DNA from: a virus
Virus record (IMG/VR): IMGVR_UViG_3300008267_006855
Span: 1 to 64,000 of that record
Direction: 5' to 3' (one strand)
DNA length: 64,000 nucleotides
Shown in pieces: positions 34,712 to 41,994 of the stretch. The stretch's first letter is position 1; each line of letters opens with the position of its first letter. The position numbers and the translations under genes are program-made. A model generated the notes under the pieces. That model saw only the letters and a list, made by a program, of their open reading frames with translations. It searched no databases and had not been told where the DNA came from.

Positions 34712-34838
34712 TGTTTCCTCATTAAAAAAACCTTCTGGACTATTTAGTTGCCATTAGGACGCCAGGAGTAAAATCGCTTTTTTAAGACCAGGAAAGCGTC
34801 CGGAGTTTTTTTGGGCCGGAACGAAAATTTTCGAAATT
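34712..34838. other. 127-bp noncoding gap, unusual composition
   Basis: The longest gene-free stretch of the window. It holds the perfect palindrome CGAAAATTTTCG, patches richer in G+C than the surroundings (GGCCGG, TCCGGA), an inverted pair GGACGC/GCGTCC about 30 bases apart on the minus strand, two T runs and an AACTAAATAGT sequence. No ORF above a few codons. It may combine the end of the U32 transcript with a promoter for the fibre block. A hairpin followed by a T run in proper terminator form is not evident. Confidence 0.4.
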
Positions 34839-35510
34839 TTAGGTTTCTTGAGTTTCTATCCAGGAATGAAGATTTGCCAAATGTTCTTCATTCAAACATA
34901 ATAACTGTGGAAAAACATTTAACCACAAGTAATCGACACCTGGTACGGTTGCTTTAATTGACAAAGCAGCTGGTCCTTCTCTTAGTAGATCAAAAGTACA
35001 AGTAGCACCATTTACCACATATGTTGATTTTTGAGATGCACCTAGACCATTGATAGAAATGGTATCAGAATTGTCACCTGTTGTGTTGTTTTTAATTCTT
35101 ATATTTTGAATTTCTTCACAAATATTATGGTTTTCATCATAAACACCAACTTTCAAGGTAATGCGATTGTTTTCACCATATATCTTCTTCAGGTTTGTGT
35201 CATAATATGTGTGGTCAAGCAATTCTACCTGTAATTGTTTTAAATGCACAGTTCTATTGTCATTATCTAAAAAAGCCATCATTTCTTTATTGTTAATACT
35301 CATACTTAACATAGTATATTCTTCTTTTGTTAAGTTCTGAAGGTGGTATGAAGGCCATCCAGCACCATCGTTCAGTCCTTCAACAGGAACAATGAAACCA
35401 ACAAAACCAGTAATATGTCTATTTTCTGGATTAACATATACAGTATAATTTTTTCTTGGATCATACTGTTGTTCAACAGCAATTTCCGTAACTTGTTCAA
35501 ATTGTGACAT
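34839..35510 (-). CDS. Unknown protein coupled to the U32-like gene
   Basis: A 223-residue protein. The N-terminal half (YTVYVNPENRHITGFVGFIV..GAGWPSYHLQNLTKEEYTML) is mixed helix and strand. The C-terminal half is strand-rich and Ig-like (ITLKVGVYDENHNICEE, TYVVNGATCTFDLLREGPAALSIKATVPGVDYLWL) and ends LANLHSWIETQET. Only 3 bases separate it from the U32-like gene, so the two are one unit. No family is recognised. Being in a virion operon it may be a structural protein modified by, or partnered with, the neighbouring enzyme (speculation). Confidence 0.7.
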   Translation of the reverse strand: MSQFEQVTEIAVEQQYDPRKNYTVYVNPENRHITGFVGFIVPVEGLNDGAGWPSYHLQNLTKEEYTMLSMSINNKEMMAFLDNDNRTVHLKQLQVELLDHTYYDTNLKKIYGENNRITLKVGVYDENHNICEEIQNIRIKNNTTGDNSDTISINGLGASQKSTYVVNGATCTFDLLREGPAALSIKATVPGVDYLWLNVFPQLLCLNEEHLANLHSWIETQET

Positions 35511-35513
35511 TTT

Positions 35514-36524
35514 TTACCTTTTTAACCTTGGAAACAATTTAATTAATACATCATCACATAAAGTACATTCTGTACCACAAACATTTTTACAATTTTCTGT
35601 AACTTTATTAAATCCTACATCAGTCAATTCATCCGCAGAAGTGTTCATCAATATATTTGGCGGTTTAGTTGAAAATAGGTCTTTTAATTGAGCACTACTA
35701 TCTTCATACATATAAGCTTTGGTCAATTTAAGCCATTTTTCAATTGGAACACCACGACCAGCAAGTTTATATATATCAACTAAATCATCAAACTTCTGTA
35801 AATTATTTGGTAGAGTAAAAGCAGTTTTTAAGTATTGCTGAGGCTTTTCCTCAAAGTAATCCGTACAACCTAACTTTTGGTGTACAATATTGATGACTTT
35901 CATATTTGATTTCTCATTGGTTTGAGCAATCATCATGTCATCTATATTCTTCCACAAACAATCCACAATACAACCTTCATTTATCAACATGGTAATTGGT
36001 ATATTCAGACTATTACAATATTCTCGGATCTTTTTCAACTCATCTAAATTACGGTTAAGTGAACGATCTACAATAATACTGCGAATAGACAAAACTTCAA
36101 CCAAAAACATCACATCTTTAAGTGTTCTTGGTATGTTATTAACTGAATTCTTTACTTCTAATGGTTTACCATCATTTCTCACATTCCTGAGAGCGCTCAT
36201 AAAAAGATGATCTCTCATTACATAAGTGTTGTTCATGCAAACTATGTCAGGATCAACTTGTTTTATGTGAGCAAGAACTTTATCTAATTCTTCATAAAAC
36301 TCATTCGAATAATAATTACCATTAATTAAATATTGTAACTTGATACCATATTTTTCTCTAAGTTCATAAAGCTCTGAATAATTTTCAGGCTTAAGTGATA
36401 AAGCTCTGGCTGAGCCAAATGCATTATCAGAGAAATATATGTCATTAATTCTTTTTGTTGGTAATTCTTCAATAACATCAATTATGCCAGGTGTGTATGG
36501 CAACGAAAACATCCTATTTTTCAT
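35514..36524 (-). CDS. U32-like TIM-barrel protein with cysteine clusters
   Basis: A 336-residue protein resembling the U32 'peptidase'/UbiU-TrhP family. Residues 29-95 have the NDIYFSDNAFGSARALS and YGIKLQYLINGNYYSNEF barrel strands. Residues 122-190 have the LEVKNSVNNIPRTLKD..SIIVDRSLNRNLDELKKI strands and an ITMLINEGC..C motif (C185, C189), with C220 further on. The NEGCxxxC motif and a later Cys match positions that bind an Fe-S cluster in characterised U32 members. The C-terminus adds C312, C316, C320 and C323 (CxxxCxxxCxxC), a possible second metal site. Known U32 enzymes act on collagen-like peptides, tRNA or ubiquinone precursors; the phage substrate is unknown. Confidence 0.75.
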   Translation of the reverse strand: MKNRMFSLPYTPGIIDVIEELPTKRINDIYFSDNAFGSARALSLKPENYSELYELREKYGIKLQYLINGNYYSNEFYEELDKVLAHIKQVDPDIVCMNNTYVMRDHLFMSALRNVRNDGKPLEVKNSVNNIPRTLKDVMFLVEVLSIRSIIVDRSLNRNLDELKKIREYCNSLNIPITMLINEGCIVDCLWKNIDDMMIAQTNEKSNMKVINIVHQKLGCTDYFEEKPQQYLKTAFTLPNNLQKFDDLVDIYKLAGRGVPIEKWLKLTKAYMYEDSSAQLKDLFSTKPPNILMNTSADELTDVGFNKVTENCKNVCGTECTLCDDVLIKLFPRLKR

Positions 36525-36541
36525 AATGTACTTTCAATCAA

Positions 36542-38473
36542 TTATGGATTATAACCTAAATTCAAATATAAGTTTCTTTTCTTGGTTGCAAGTCCAAACC
36601 AACGGGCACCAATATTTGCATTGTGGTATGTAGCAACTGCATACACATTACATTCAATATTGTAGTGACCCCAATAAGGACTTGTAAAATCTGTTGTAAC
36701 TGGTGTCATATTAACATAAAATGCCATAGTTGCGCCTGTACCTTTTGTAGAACTTCCTGGTGAAGAACCGCTCAACCATGGATAATCCCAAAAGTTAATT
36801 TCGTATATTTTAAACAATGCAGAGAAAGCTTGGAAATCGTAATTGCCTTTCCAATCTGGTCTTGTATTTGCTTCATTTTCAACTCTACCAGCAATATATC
36901 GTGTATTTGATAGACCGGCTGCATTGGCAACATCTATACGCATTGTAATTATAGCTCTATAACCACCGCCACCCGTTGTATTATATGTAGAATTAATGAC
37001 GCTATAATTTTGGCCAATTGTGTTTGCTTGACCGGTGATGCTGGCATTAGTTTGATTGTAAATATATGATGGTGCGCCTGCTTGTGTAACACTTCCATCT
37101 AATGCATTTGTAGCAGTCAGCTGAATATCAAGAGAACCTAATACATTGATAAACAAATCAGAAGGTAAAGAAACAAGATCAGATAAACGAACAGCAGAAT
37201 TTGCACCTAATGGTTCTGGAATATTAGATAATGCAGTTATAATTGCACTATTAACATAAGTAACAACTGTTGTTGGTGGTGTGTTACCAGTAATCAATTG
37301 ACTGGTTACATTTGTAATATTTACACCATTTGAAAAAAGATTTCCTGATGCGTAAATATTTCCTGCATTAATATTAGCTGATCTAAAAGAAGCATGATTA
37401 ATGTCAATATTATTATTTGAATCAACTTCTGGTTCATAATTATAAAATGCATAAAAATCTGTAGTTCCAGATTTTCTAAAAAAACCAGCATGACGATTTG
37501 TTGCGCCATCATTATAGTTACTTACAAATCCAATATCATGTGTGTCTGAATAATAATTATTTGCACCAAGATACATCAATGTGTCATTGGCTGTAATTGA
37601 TGAAGTTAGAATTTCTGTTGTGGTGCCTTCAACAATTAAATTTCCTGTTACATTGAGATCACCAATTTGTAATGCGGCATTGTCAATTTTTATAGAACCG
37701 TCAACTAATTTGATAGCTGCATTTCCAATATAAACAGATCCGGGACCAACATAAACAGAATGAAAAGGACTATTTGCAGAACCTAAATCATAAGTATTGG
37801 CAGTTGTTGGTAAAACATCACCCGAAACATAACCAGCATAATTGAAAACAGAACTTTGTGATATCCATGTATTACCATTAACGGCAGAATACATCAGAAT
37901 ATTGTTTGCAGCACCAGGTGTTACTTCTTTTAATGGATTTAAACCATTACCAACTAACACCGAATCAGGTGTTGCATTAATAACTTGTCGTGCTAATAAT
38001 GTGTTATATGCTGTTACTATTCTTACAAAATCATTTTCTCTGGCCGGTATTTGAAGAATTATATTTTCACCATCAGAAGCTTGATAATCTAGATTGCCTA
38101 ATTGAACACCGTTAACATAAACATCAACATAACCTAAATCATACCTTTGAACTGGAAAAAGTGTTTGTCCAGAAGTGGCATAATATTCAGCTACTTGTCT
38201 AAATGTTTTTGGTGCTGCGATGCCTGAAGCTGGAATAGCAAGGTATCTTATTTGAATATTACTTGTGCCAGCTGCAGGTGGTGTGGCAAATTTTATATAA
38301 GTTCCATCGAAATAATAATCTTCTGGACTGATAACAGCTCCATCTATAACAACGATAGCTGAAACAGGAGAACCAGGTTCAATTGTTGTCACAAATGAAT
38401 CTAATACGCCGTTTCCACTAAAAGAATCGTAGTAATATTCTGCTATTAATGGTTTTGCGCCGATGTAACTCAA
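36542..38473 (-). CDS. Tail fibre or large virion protein (MSYIGAKP type)
   Basis: A 643-residue protein. MSYIGAKPLIAEYYYDSFSGNG is a well-known N-terminal cap of T4-like aquatic phage fibres. Two BppU-like modules follow (VIDGAVISPEDYYFDGTYIKF..; YPVQRYDLGYVDVYVNGVQLGNLDY..), then a TYDLGSANSPFHSVYVGPGSVYIGN beta module (about 220-260) and ITANDTLMYLGANN..DIGFVSNY (about 285-320). The last 200 residues are a different, non-repetitive domain ending GARWFGLATKKRNLYLNLGYNP. Probably a receptor fibre; the C-terminal domain is the likely binding tip. Confidence 0.8.
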   Translation of the reverse strand: MSYIGAKPLIAEYYYDSFSGNGVLDSFVTTIEPGSPVSAIVVIDGAVISPEDYYFDGTYIKFATPPAAGTSNIQIRYLAIPASGIAAPKTFRQVAEYYATSGQTLFPVQRYDLGYVDVYVNGVQLGNLDYQASDGENIILQIPARENDFVRIVTAYNTLLARQVINATPDSVLVGNGLNPLKEVTPGAANNILMYSAVNGNTWISQSSVFNYAGYVSGDVLPTTANTYDLGSANSPFHSVYVGPGSVYIGNAAIKLVDGSIKIDNAALQIGDLNVTGNLIVEGTTTEILTSSITANDTLMYLGANNYYSDTHDIGFVSNYNDGATNRHAGFFRKSGTTDFYAFYNYEPEVDSNNNIDINHASFRSANINAGNIYASGNLFSNGVNITNVTSQLITGNTPPTTVVTYVNSAIITALSNIPEPLGANSAVRLSDLVSLPSDLFINVLGSLDIQLTATNALDGSVTQAGAPSYIYNQTNASITGQANTIGQNYSVINSTYNTTGGGGYRAIITMRIDVANAAGLSNTRYIAGRVENEANTRPDWKGNYDFQAFSALFKIYEINFWDYPWLSGSSPGSSTKGTGATMAFYVNMTPVTTDFTSPYWGHYNIECNVYAVATYHNANIGARWFGLATKKRNLYLNLGYNP

Positions 38474-38496
38474 AATAGTTCCTTTATTTTCTCAAA

Positions 38497-38504
38497 TATT
38501 TATT
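38497..38504 (-). promoter_or_regulatory. Late-promoter-like octamer AATAAATA
   Basis: The minus strand reads CACAATAAATATTT. It overlaps the TAA stop at 38500-38502 and lies 23 bases before the ATG at 38473. Confidence 0.45.
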
Positions 38505-38724
38505 GTGTTTTTGGAGGAAAGGGTTTTACTACCGCTTCAACCGAATCATAGTAAGATGTGCCTGGATGTGTTGAACTTAAACATTCAATCCAGAAAAGAG
38601 GTTCTCCAACAGGAAATTCTTGTCCATCTTCTACAACTTGAACAACTCTTTTTCCAATTACTGGTGGATTTTCTTGTACTCTAGGATCTTTAACAACTTC
38701 ATTAGGTGATATTAAAGCTTTCAT
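38500..38724 (-). CDS. Small hypothetical phage protein
   Basis: A 74-residue protein with MKALISPNEVVKDPRVQENPP, a VVQVVEDGQEFPVGEPLFWIEC strand core and a proline-rich end (VVKPFPPKTQ). Short proteins with a GEPLFWxEC core are found in fibre regions of T4-like aquatic phages; their function is unknown. The start overlaps the upstream stop by one base (TAATG). Confidence 0.65.
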   Translation of the reverse strand: MKALISPNEVVKDPRVQENPPVIGKRVVQVVEDGQEFPVGEPLFWIECLSSTHPGTSYYDSVEAVVKPFPPKTQ

Positions 38725-39611
38725 TAGTTATACTCCGCCCAAGATACTACTGATGTGTTTCCAGCATTGTTAGTGACTATAGAATATGTATTTGATGCTG
38801 GGACAAGAAATGATATTGATTGTCTATCTCCAGAATTTCTTATGGTATTACTTGCAATAGTTACGGCACCAACGTTAGCAGTAACAGTTATTGCGGAAGC
38901 ACTTGTTGTTGATGCCCAAACAAAACTAACAATCATTGGTTTGTTTGTAGAATTTGTATACGATGTGCCGAGTGCTCTAACACCAGTTCTATCAGTTAAT
39001 GTTTGTTGATAACCAAATAATCCTTGATTGTACCAATCAAAATAATCATATGTTCTAGAAATCCATGCTGTTCCATTTGAAACATATGTGCTGTTTGCTG
39101 TGCCTGGATGTAAAAACAATCCGTAAGATGGATAACTGATCCAATCATTGCCAGTATCTACAAGGATATTATTAGCAGCTGCAGGTCTTGGAATAATACC
39201 AATGCCACGGGTTGTGGCATTTGCCGAATACCATTTTGTACCATCAGAAACAATCACATTATTTGGTGATCCTGGAGCAATGGTATCTACCGGATTGAGG
39301 CCTCTGCCAATTAAAATACAATTGTTTGCTAACTCTGAACCGCCAGTCCCTCCAGAAGTGACAGGAAGTGTGTTGGATGTCAAACTGCCTGTTGTCAGAG
39401 CGTAGATCGCACCGCCGACATTGAAAGACGCCAGGCCTGTTCCTCCAATATTTGTTGGTAATGTTCCAACTTGTATAATATTGTTGCCTGTGGTAAAGTG
39501 CAAAGCACCATTTGCATGATAGGCATCTCTACCAGTACCACCACGCCAGATATTTAAAATACCAAAATTTGTATTACTTGCTAAATTGGCTAGATTTGCT
39601 GCTTTTGTCAT
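38724..39611 (-). CDS. Fibre protein with GGTG repeats
   Basis: A 295-residue protein. MTKAANLANLASNTNFGILNIWRGGTGRD is a fibre cap leading directly into GGTGxxxFxxGxxxY repeats (PTNIGGTGLASFNVGGAIYAL; PVTSGGTGGSELANN). Residues about 105-180 have APGSPNNVIVSDGTKW and ANNILVDTGNDWISY linkers. The final 90 residues (RTGVRALGTSYTNSTNKPMIV..VTANVGAVTIASNTI) form a beta domain reminiscent of a small fibre tip. Eleven bases separate it from the next gene. Confidence 0.75.
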   Translation of the reverse strand: MTKAANLANLASNTNFGILNIWRGGTGRDAYHANGALHFTTGNNIIQVGTLPTNIGGTGLASFNVGGAIYALTTGSLTSNTLPVTSGGTGGSELANNCILIGRGLNPVDTIAPGSPNNVIVSDGTKWYSANATTRGIGIIPRPAAANNILVDTGNDWISYPSYGLFLHPGTANSTYVSNGTAWISRTYDYFDWYNQGLFGYQQTLTDRTGVRALGTSYTNSTNKPMIVSFVWASTTSASAITVTANVGAVTIASNTIRNSGDRQSISFLVPASNTYSIVTNNAGNTSVVSWAEYN

Positions 39612-39621
39612 TTATTTGCCT

Positions 39622-41034
39622 TTAGTATTCTATCAGAACCATTCCATCAGGTATAGATGCTGCATCTGGCCGATGATCACCTTGACCATAAGAGAACAAT
39701 GAACCAGCAGGTTTGAATGATTGTCCTGTTATATTGAAATCTCCTGTGGCACCCAATCCATCTCCGCCATCTTGAGCAACACCCCAATAATCATAATAAC
39801 CACCAGAACCACCAGTTGCAGTACAGTATGCACCGAAAGATGTTGTGCCTCCGGTATTTGCTGTTCCAGAGTATGCATTGATTGATGCACCTTTTGTGCC
39901 AATCGTAACAACAACATTTTCACCACCATTTAAACCTGTAATATATTTAACAGCTATTCCACCGTTACCTCCACGGGAACCATATAATAGATTAGGTGAA
40001 ACTGCAAAACCTCCACCACCACCAACGCAAGTAACTTTTAAGTTTCTGATACCTTGTGGTACGGTATATGTTGTGCTTGATGTTATTTTTGTTCCTCGGC
40101 CACCACCAGCAAGTTGTGTTGTTGCAATTCCGTAATCTAGCACATTGCCTGATACCCAATTTGTTCCATTTGAAACAAGAATATTGTTTGCTGTGCCTGG
40201 TGCAACAGTAGAATAAGGACTTGCACCATTTGTGATTACAACAGAATTTGCAGTTGGGCTACTTAATCCTGTTCCACCTGCAACAGAAGGTAGTGTGCCG
40301 GTTGTTAATGTTGAACCATTAATTGCATATAGAGCTGTGTTTGCAACGAAAGATGTTAAACCTGTTCCACCATTTGCAGTTCTTAGTGTACCACCTAGTG
40401 TAACATTTCCTATTGTTGCAACCAAAGGTGTTAAACCTGTATTGCCACCACTAAAAGATGTTTGCAAAAGATATCTATATGTTGAAGCACCCGTTAAATA
40501 TGTATCTCCGTTTGCGGTACCTGTTCCAAGGACAGTTGGACTAACAATGTTGTGATCAATGCTCTCTGCATTAATGCCTGTTAATGTATATGCATTACCA
40601 TAATAATATCCATCGATGTAGATATTCGAATTTGCGTGTAATACATTTACATTTGCCCAATTACCATAAACGGTAAAATTCCTTAGAATATTAACATCAC
40701 CTTGAGAATTCCATTCTGGTGCACCAATAGCTAGAGATCTATAAGAAACTGTGCCTTGAGCAGGAGCAATTAAAGATGTTTGTCTAGAAAGATAACGAAC
40801 AACAATATTATTTGAACCATTTGTTGGTGCAGTATAAAATGTTAGTTCATTTGTTCCTCTATTAATATAGTACGTTGCTGGATTACCAACAAGACCATTA
40901 ACAACCACTTGAACATCATTTTCAGATTCAACATATCGTGTGAGTTGAAATCCTGTTCTTACACCATTACCAGAAAAAAATTCTATTCCAGGTGTAATCC
41001 AGTTTTCTATATTAGAATTGCCAATGTAACTCAT
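39622..41034 (-). CDS. Fibre protein with glycine-rich end
   Basis: A 470-residue protein. The N-terminal MSYIGNSNIENWITPGIEFFSGNG plus a BppU-like module (VQVVVNGLVGNPATYYINR..ELTFYTAP) equal the cap of the 36542-38473 gene. It continues with WNSQGDVNILRNFTVYGNWANVNVLHANSNIYIDG (about 110-155) and GGTGLTSFVANTALYAI-type repeats (about 210-290). The last 150 residues are glycine-rich with YTVPQGIRNLKVTCVGGGGGF, as in phage glycine-rich tips. It ends IPDGMVLIEY rather than with the YTYHTF cap. Probably a short receptor fibre. Confidence 0.8.
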   Translation of the reverse strand: MSYIGNSNIENWITPGIEFFSGNGVRTGFQLTRYVESENDVQVVVNGLVGNPATYYINRGTNELTFYTAPTNGSNNIVVRYLSRQTSLIAPAQGTVSYRSLAIGAPEWNSQGDVNILRNFTVYGNWANVNVLHANSNIYIDGYYYGNAYTLTGINAESIDHNIVSPTVLGTGTANGDTYLTGASTYRYLLQTSFSGGNTGLTPLVATIGNVTLGGTLRTANGGTGLTSFVANTALYAINGSTLTTGTLPSVAGGTGLSSPTANSVVITNGASPYSTVAPGTANNILVSNGTNWVSGNVLDYGIATTQLAGGGRGTKITSSTTYTVPQGIRNLKVTCVGGGGGFAVSPNLLYGSRGGNGGIAVKYITGLNGGENVVVTIGTKGASINAYSGTANTGGTTSFGAYCTATGGSGGYYDYWGVAQDGGDGLGATGDFNITGQSFKPAGSLFSYGQGDHRPDAASIPDGMVLIEY

Positions 41035-41045
41035 GTCAACCTTTA

Positions 41046-41381
41046 TTATTGGTTAGTTGGTACAACTTCTAAAATTGATAAAAATACATCGCAGGCACTA
41101 TTTGCAGAAGGTTTAACTTTAACCGCATCTCCTGCCTGAAGAACTAATTTTTGTTCTAGACCTGCGACAACAAGAGAACCACCAACAGGAATTGTGGCAT
41201 TAGCAACCATGTAGTAATCGATTGATTCACGGGTAATAAAAACGTTTGCTTCATATGGTGTTCTTGATGTATTTGCAATAATCAAACCAACGCCTATTGT
41301 TTGTGTCGATGCAGGCACAGTATATACTGTTGCACCTGATGTTGTAACATTTTTTGAAGGATATGATTTAAAAGTATTCAT
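41046..41381 (-). CDS. Small virion-type beta protein
   Basis: A 111-residue protein (MNTFKSYPSKNVTTSGATVYTVPASTQTIGVGLIIANTS..NATIPVGGSLVVAGLEQKLVLQAGDAVKV). It shares the TVPAxTxxIxxGLxxAN, VPVGxxL and LxxGDxVxV pattern with the small proteins at 11189-11542 and 25051-25380. Proteins with this layout are found as small beta-sandwich virion components in related phages. The start lies 14 bases after the stop of the next gene upstream. Confidence 0.75.
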   Translation of the reverse strand: MNTFKSYPSKNVTTSGATVYTVPASTQTIGVGLIIANTSRTPYEANVFITRESIDYYMVANATIPVGGSLVVAGLEQKLVLQAGDAVKVKPSANSACDVFLSILEVVPTNQ

Positions 41382-41394
41382 TTATATTCCTATA

Positions 41395-41772
41395 TTAACT
41401 TAAAGCAACTGAAACTGCTAAAGCATCATCTAAAATTCTTTGTCTAAATTGTATGATTGCGGTACCACCAACAGACCCCGTTATGACAAGATTATTTCCT
41501 GTTATTGTATCTGCAACAGTCAAATCGTTACCAACATTTGCACTATTTGTAACTTGTAATGATGTTCCTGGTCCTGTCATCAATACATTACCAGTAAATA
41601 ATGCGGTATTAGAAACTTGCAGACCTACACCAGAACCATTCAGTACAAGTGTACCTTCCATTGTGTAGGTACCTTTGCTAAGACGATTTAGTTCGTTAGC
41701 AATGTCATTGGTGTTAATCATCCAATCGCCAAATGTATTGGCGTAACTTAGAACGGATACGGTATTTGCCAT
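41395..41772 (-). CDS. Short fibre-type virion protein
   Basis: A 125-residue protein. MANTVSVLSYANTFGDWMINTNDIANELNRL is a helical cap often seen at the start of T4-like aquatic fibre proteins. Strand repeats of the type GVGLQVSNTALFTGNVLMTGPGTSLQVTNSANVGNDLTV follow. The end, GTAIIQFRQRILDDALAVSVALS, is a helix. Short for a fibre, so perhaps a truncated member or a connector. The start shares a base with the upstream stop (TAATG). Confidence 0.7.
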   Translation of the reverse strand: MANTVSVLSYANTFGDWMINTNDIANELNRLSKGTYTMEGTLVLNGSGVGLQVSNTALFTGNVLMTGPGTSLQVTNSANVGNDLTVADTITGNNLVITGSVGGTAIIQFRQRILDDALAVSVALS

Positions 41773-41993
41773 TATTGTTTATCTATCAGTAGACGTATTA
41801 AGGATTTGATTTCACCAATATCATTCTTTAATTCTGTAATTTCACTATTCATCTTATTTATCTGCTCTTTTTGTGCTCTCAAAAGTTTGACTTTATTATA
41901 ATATTCATTCTTCTCATTAACATCTGTATTCATAATAGCCATACTTTTTGTGTCACGAATAAAATTGGTTCCGGTTACTTTTACCAAGGCCAT
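41772..41993 (-). CDS. Small coiled-coil protein (MALVKVTGTNF type)
   Basis: A 73-residue protein. MALVKVTGTNFIRDTKSMAIMNTD is a conserved N-terminal segment of a small protein found just after the DUF4815 protein in T4-like aquatic phages. The rest (EYYNKVKLLRAQKEQINKMNSEITELKNDIGEIKSLIRLLIDKQ) is a parallel coiled coil. It lies 1 base after the stop of the giant protein upstream. No function assigned; an oligomerising virion linker is a guess. Confidence 0.7.
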   Translation of the reverse strand: MALVKVTGTNFIRDTKSMAIMNTDVNEKNEYYNKVKLLRAQKEQINKMNSEITELKNDIGEIKSLIRLLIDKQ

Positions 41994-41994
41994 A

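Noticed and set aside
34712-34838. Intrinsic terminator in the largest gap
   Set aside because: No stem of reasonable length followed directly by a T run could be drawn on the minus strand.
35514-36524. Calling the U32-like gene a protease
   Set aside because: Several U32 members with the same Cys motif are hydroxylases or RNA-modifying enzymes, so the activity is left open.
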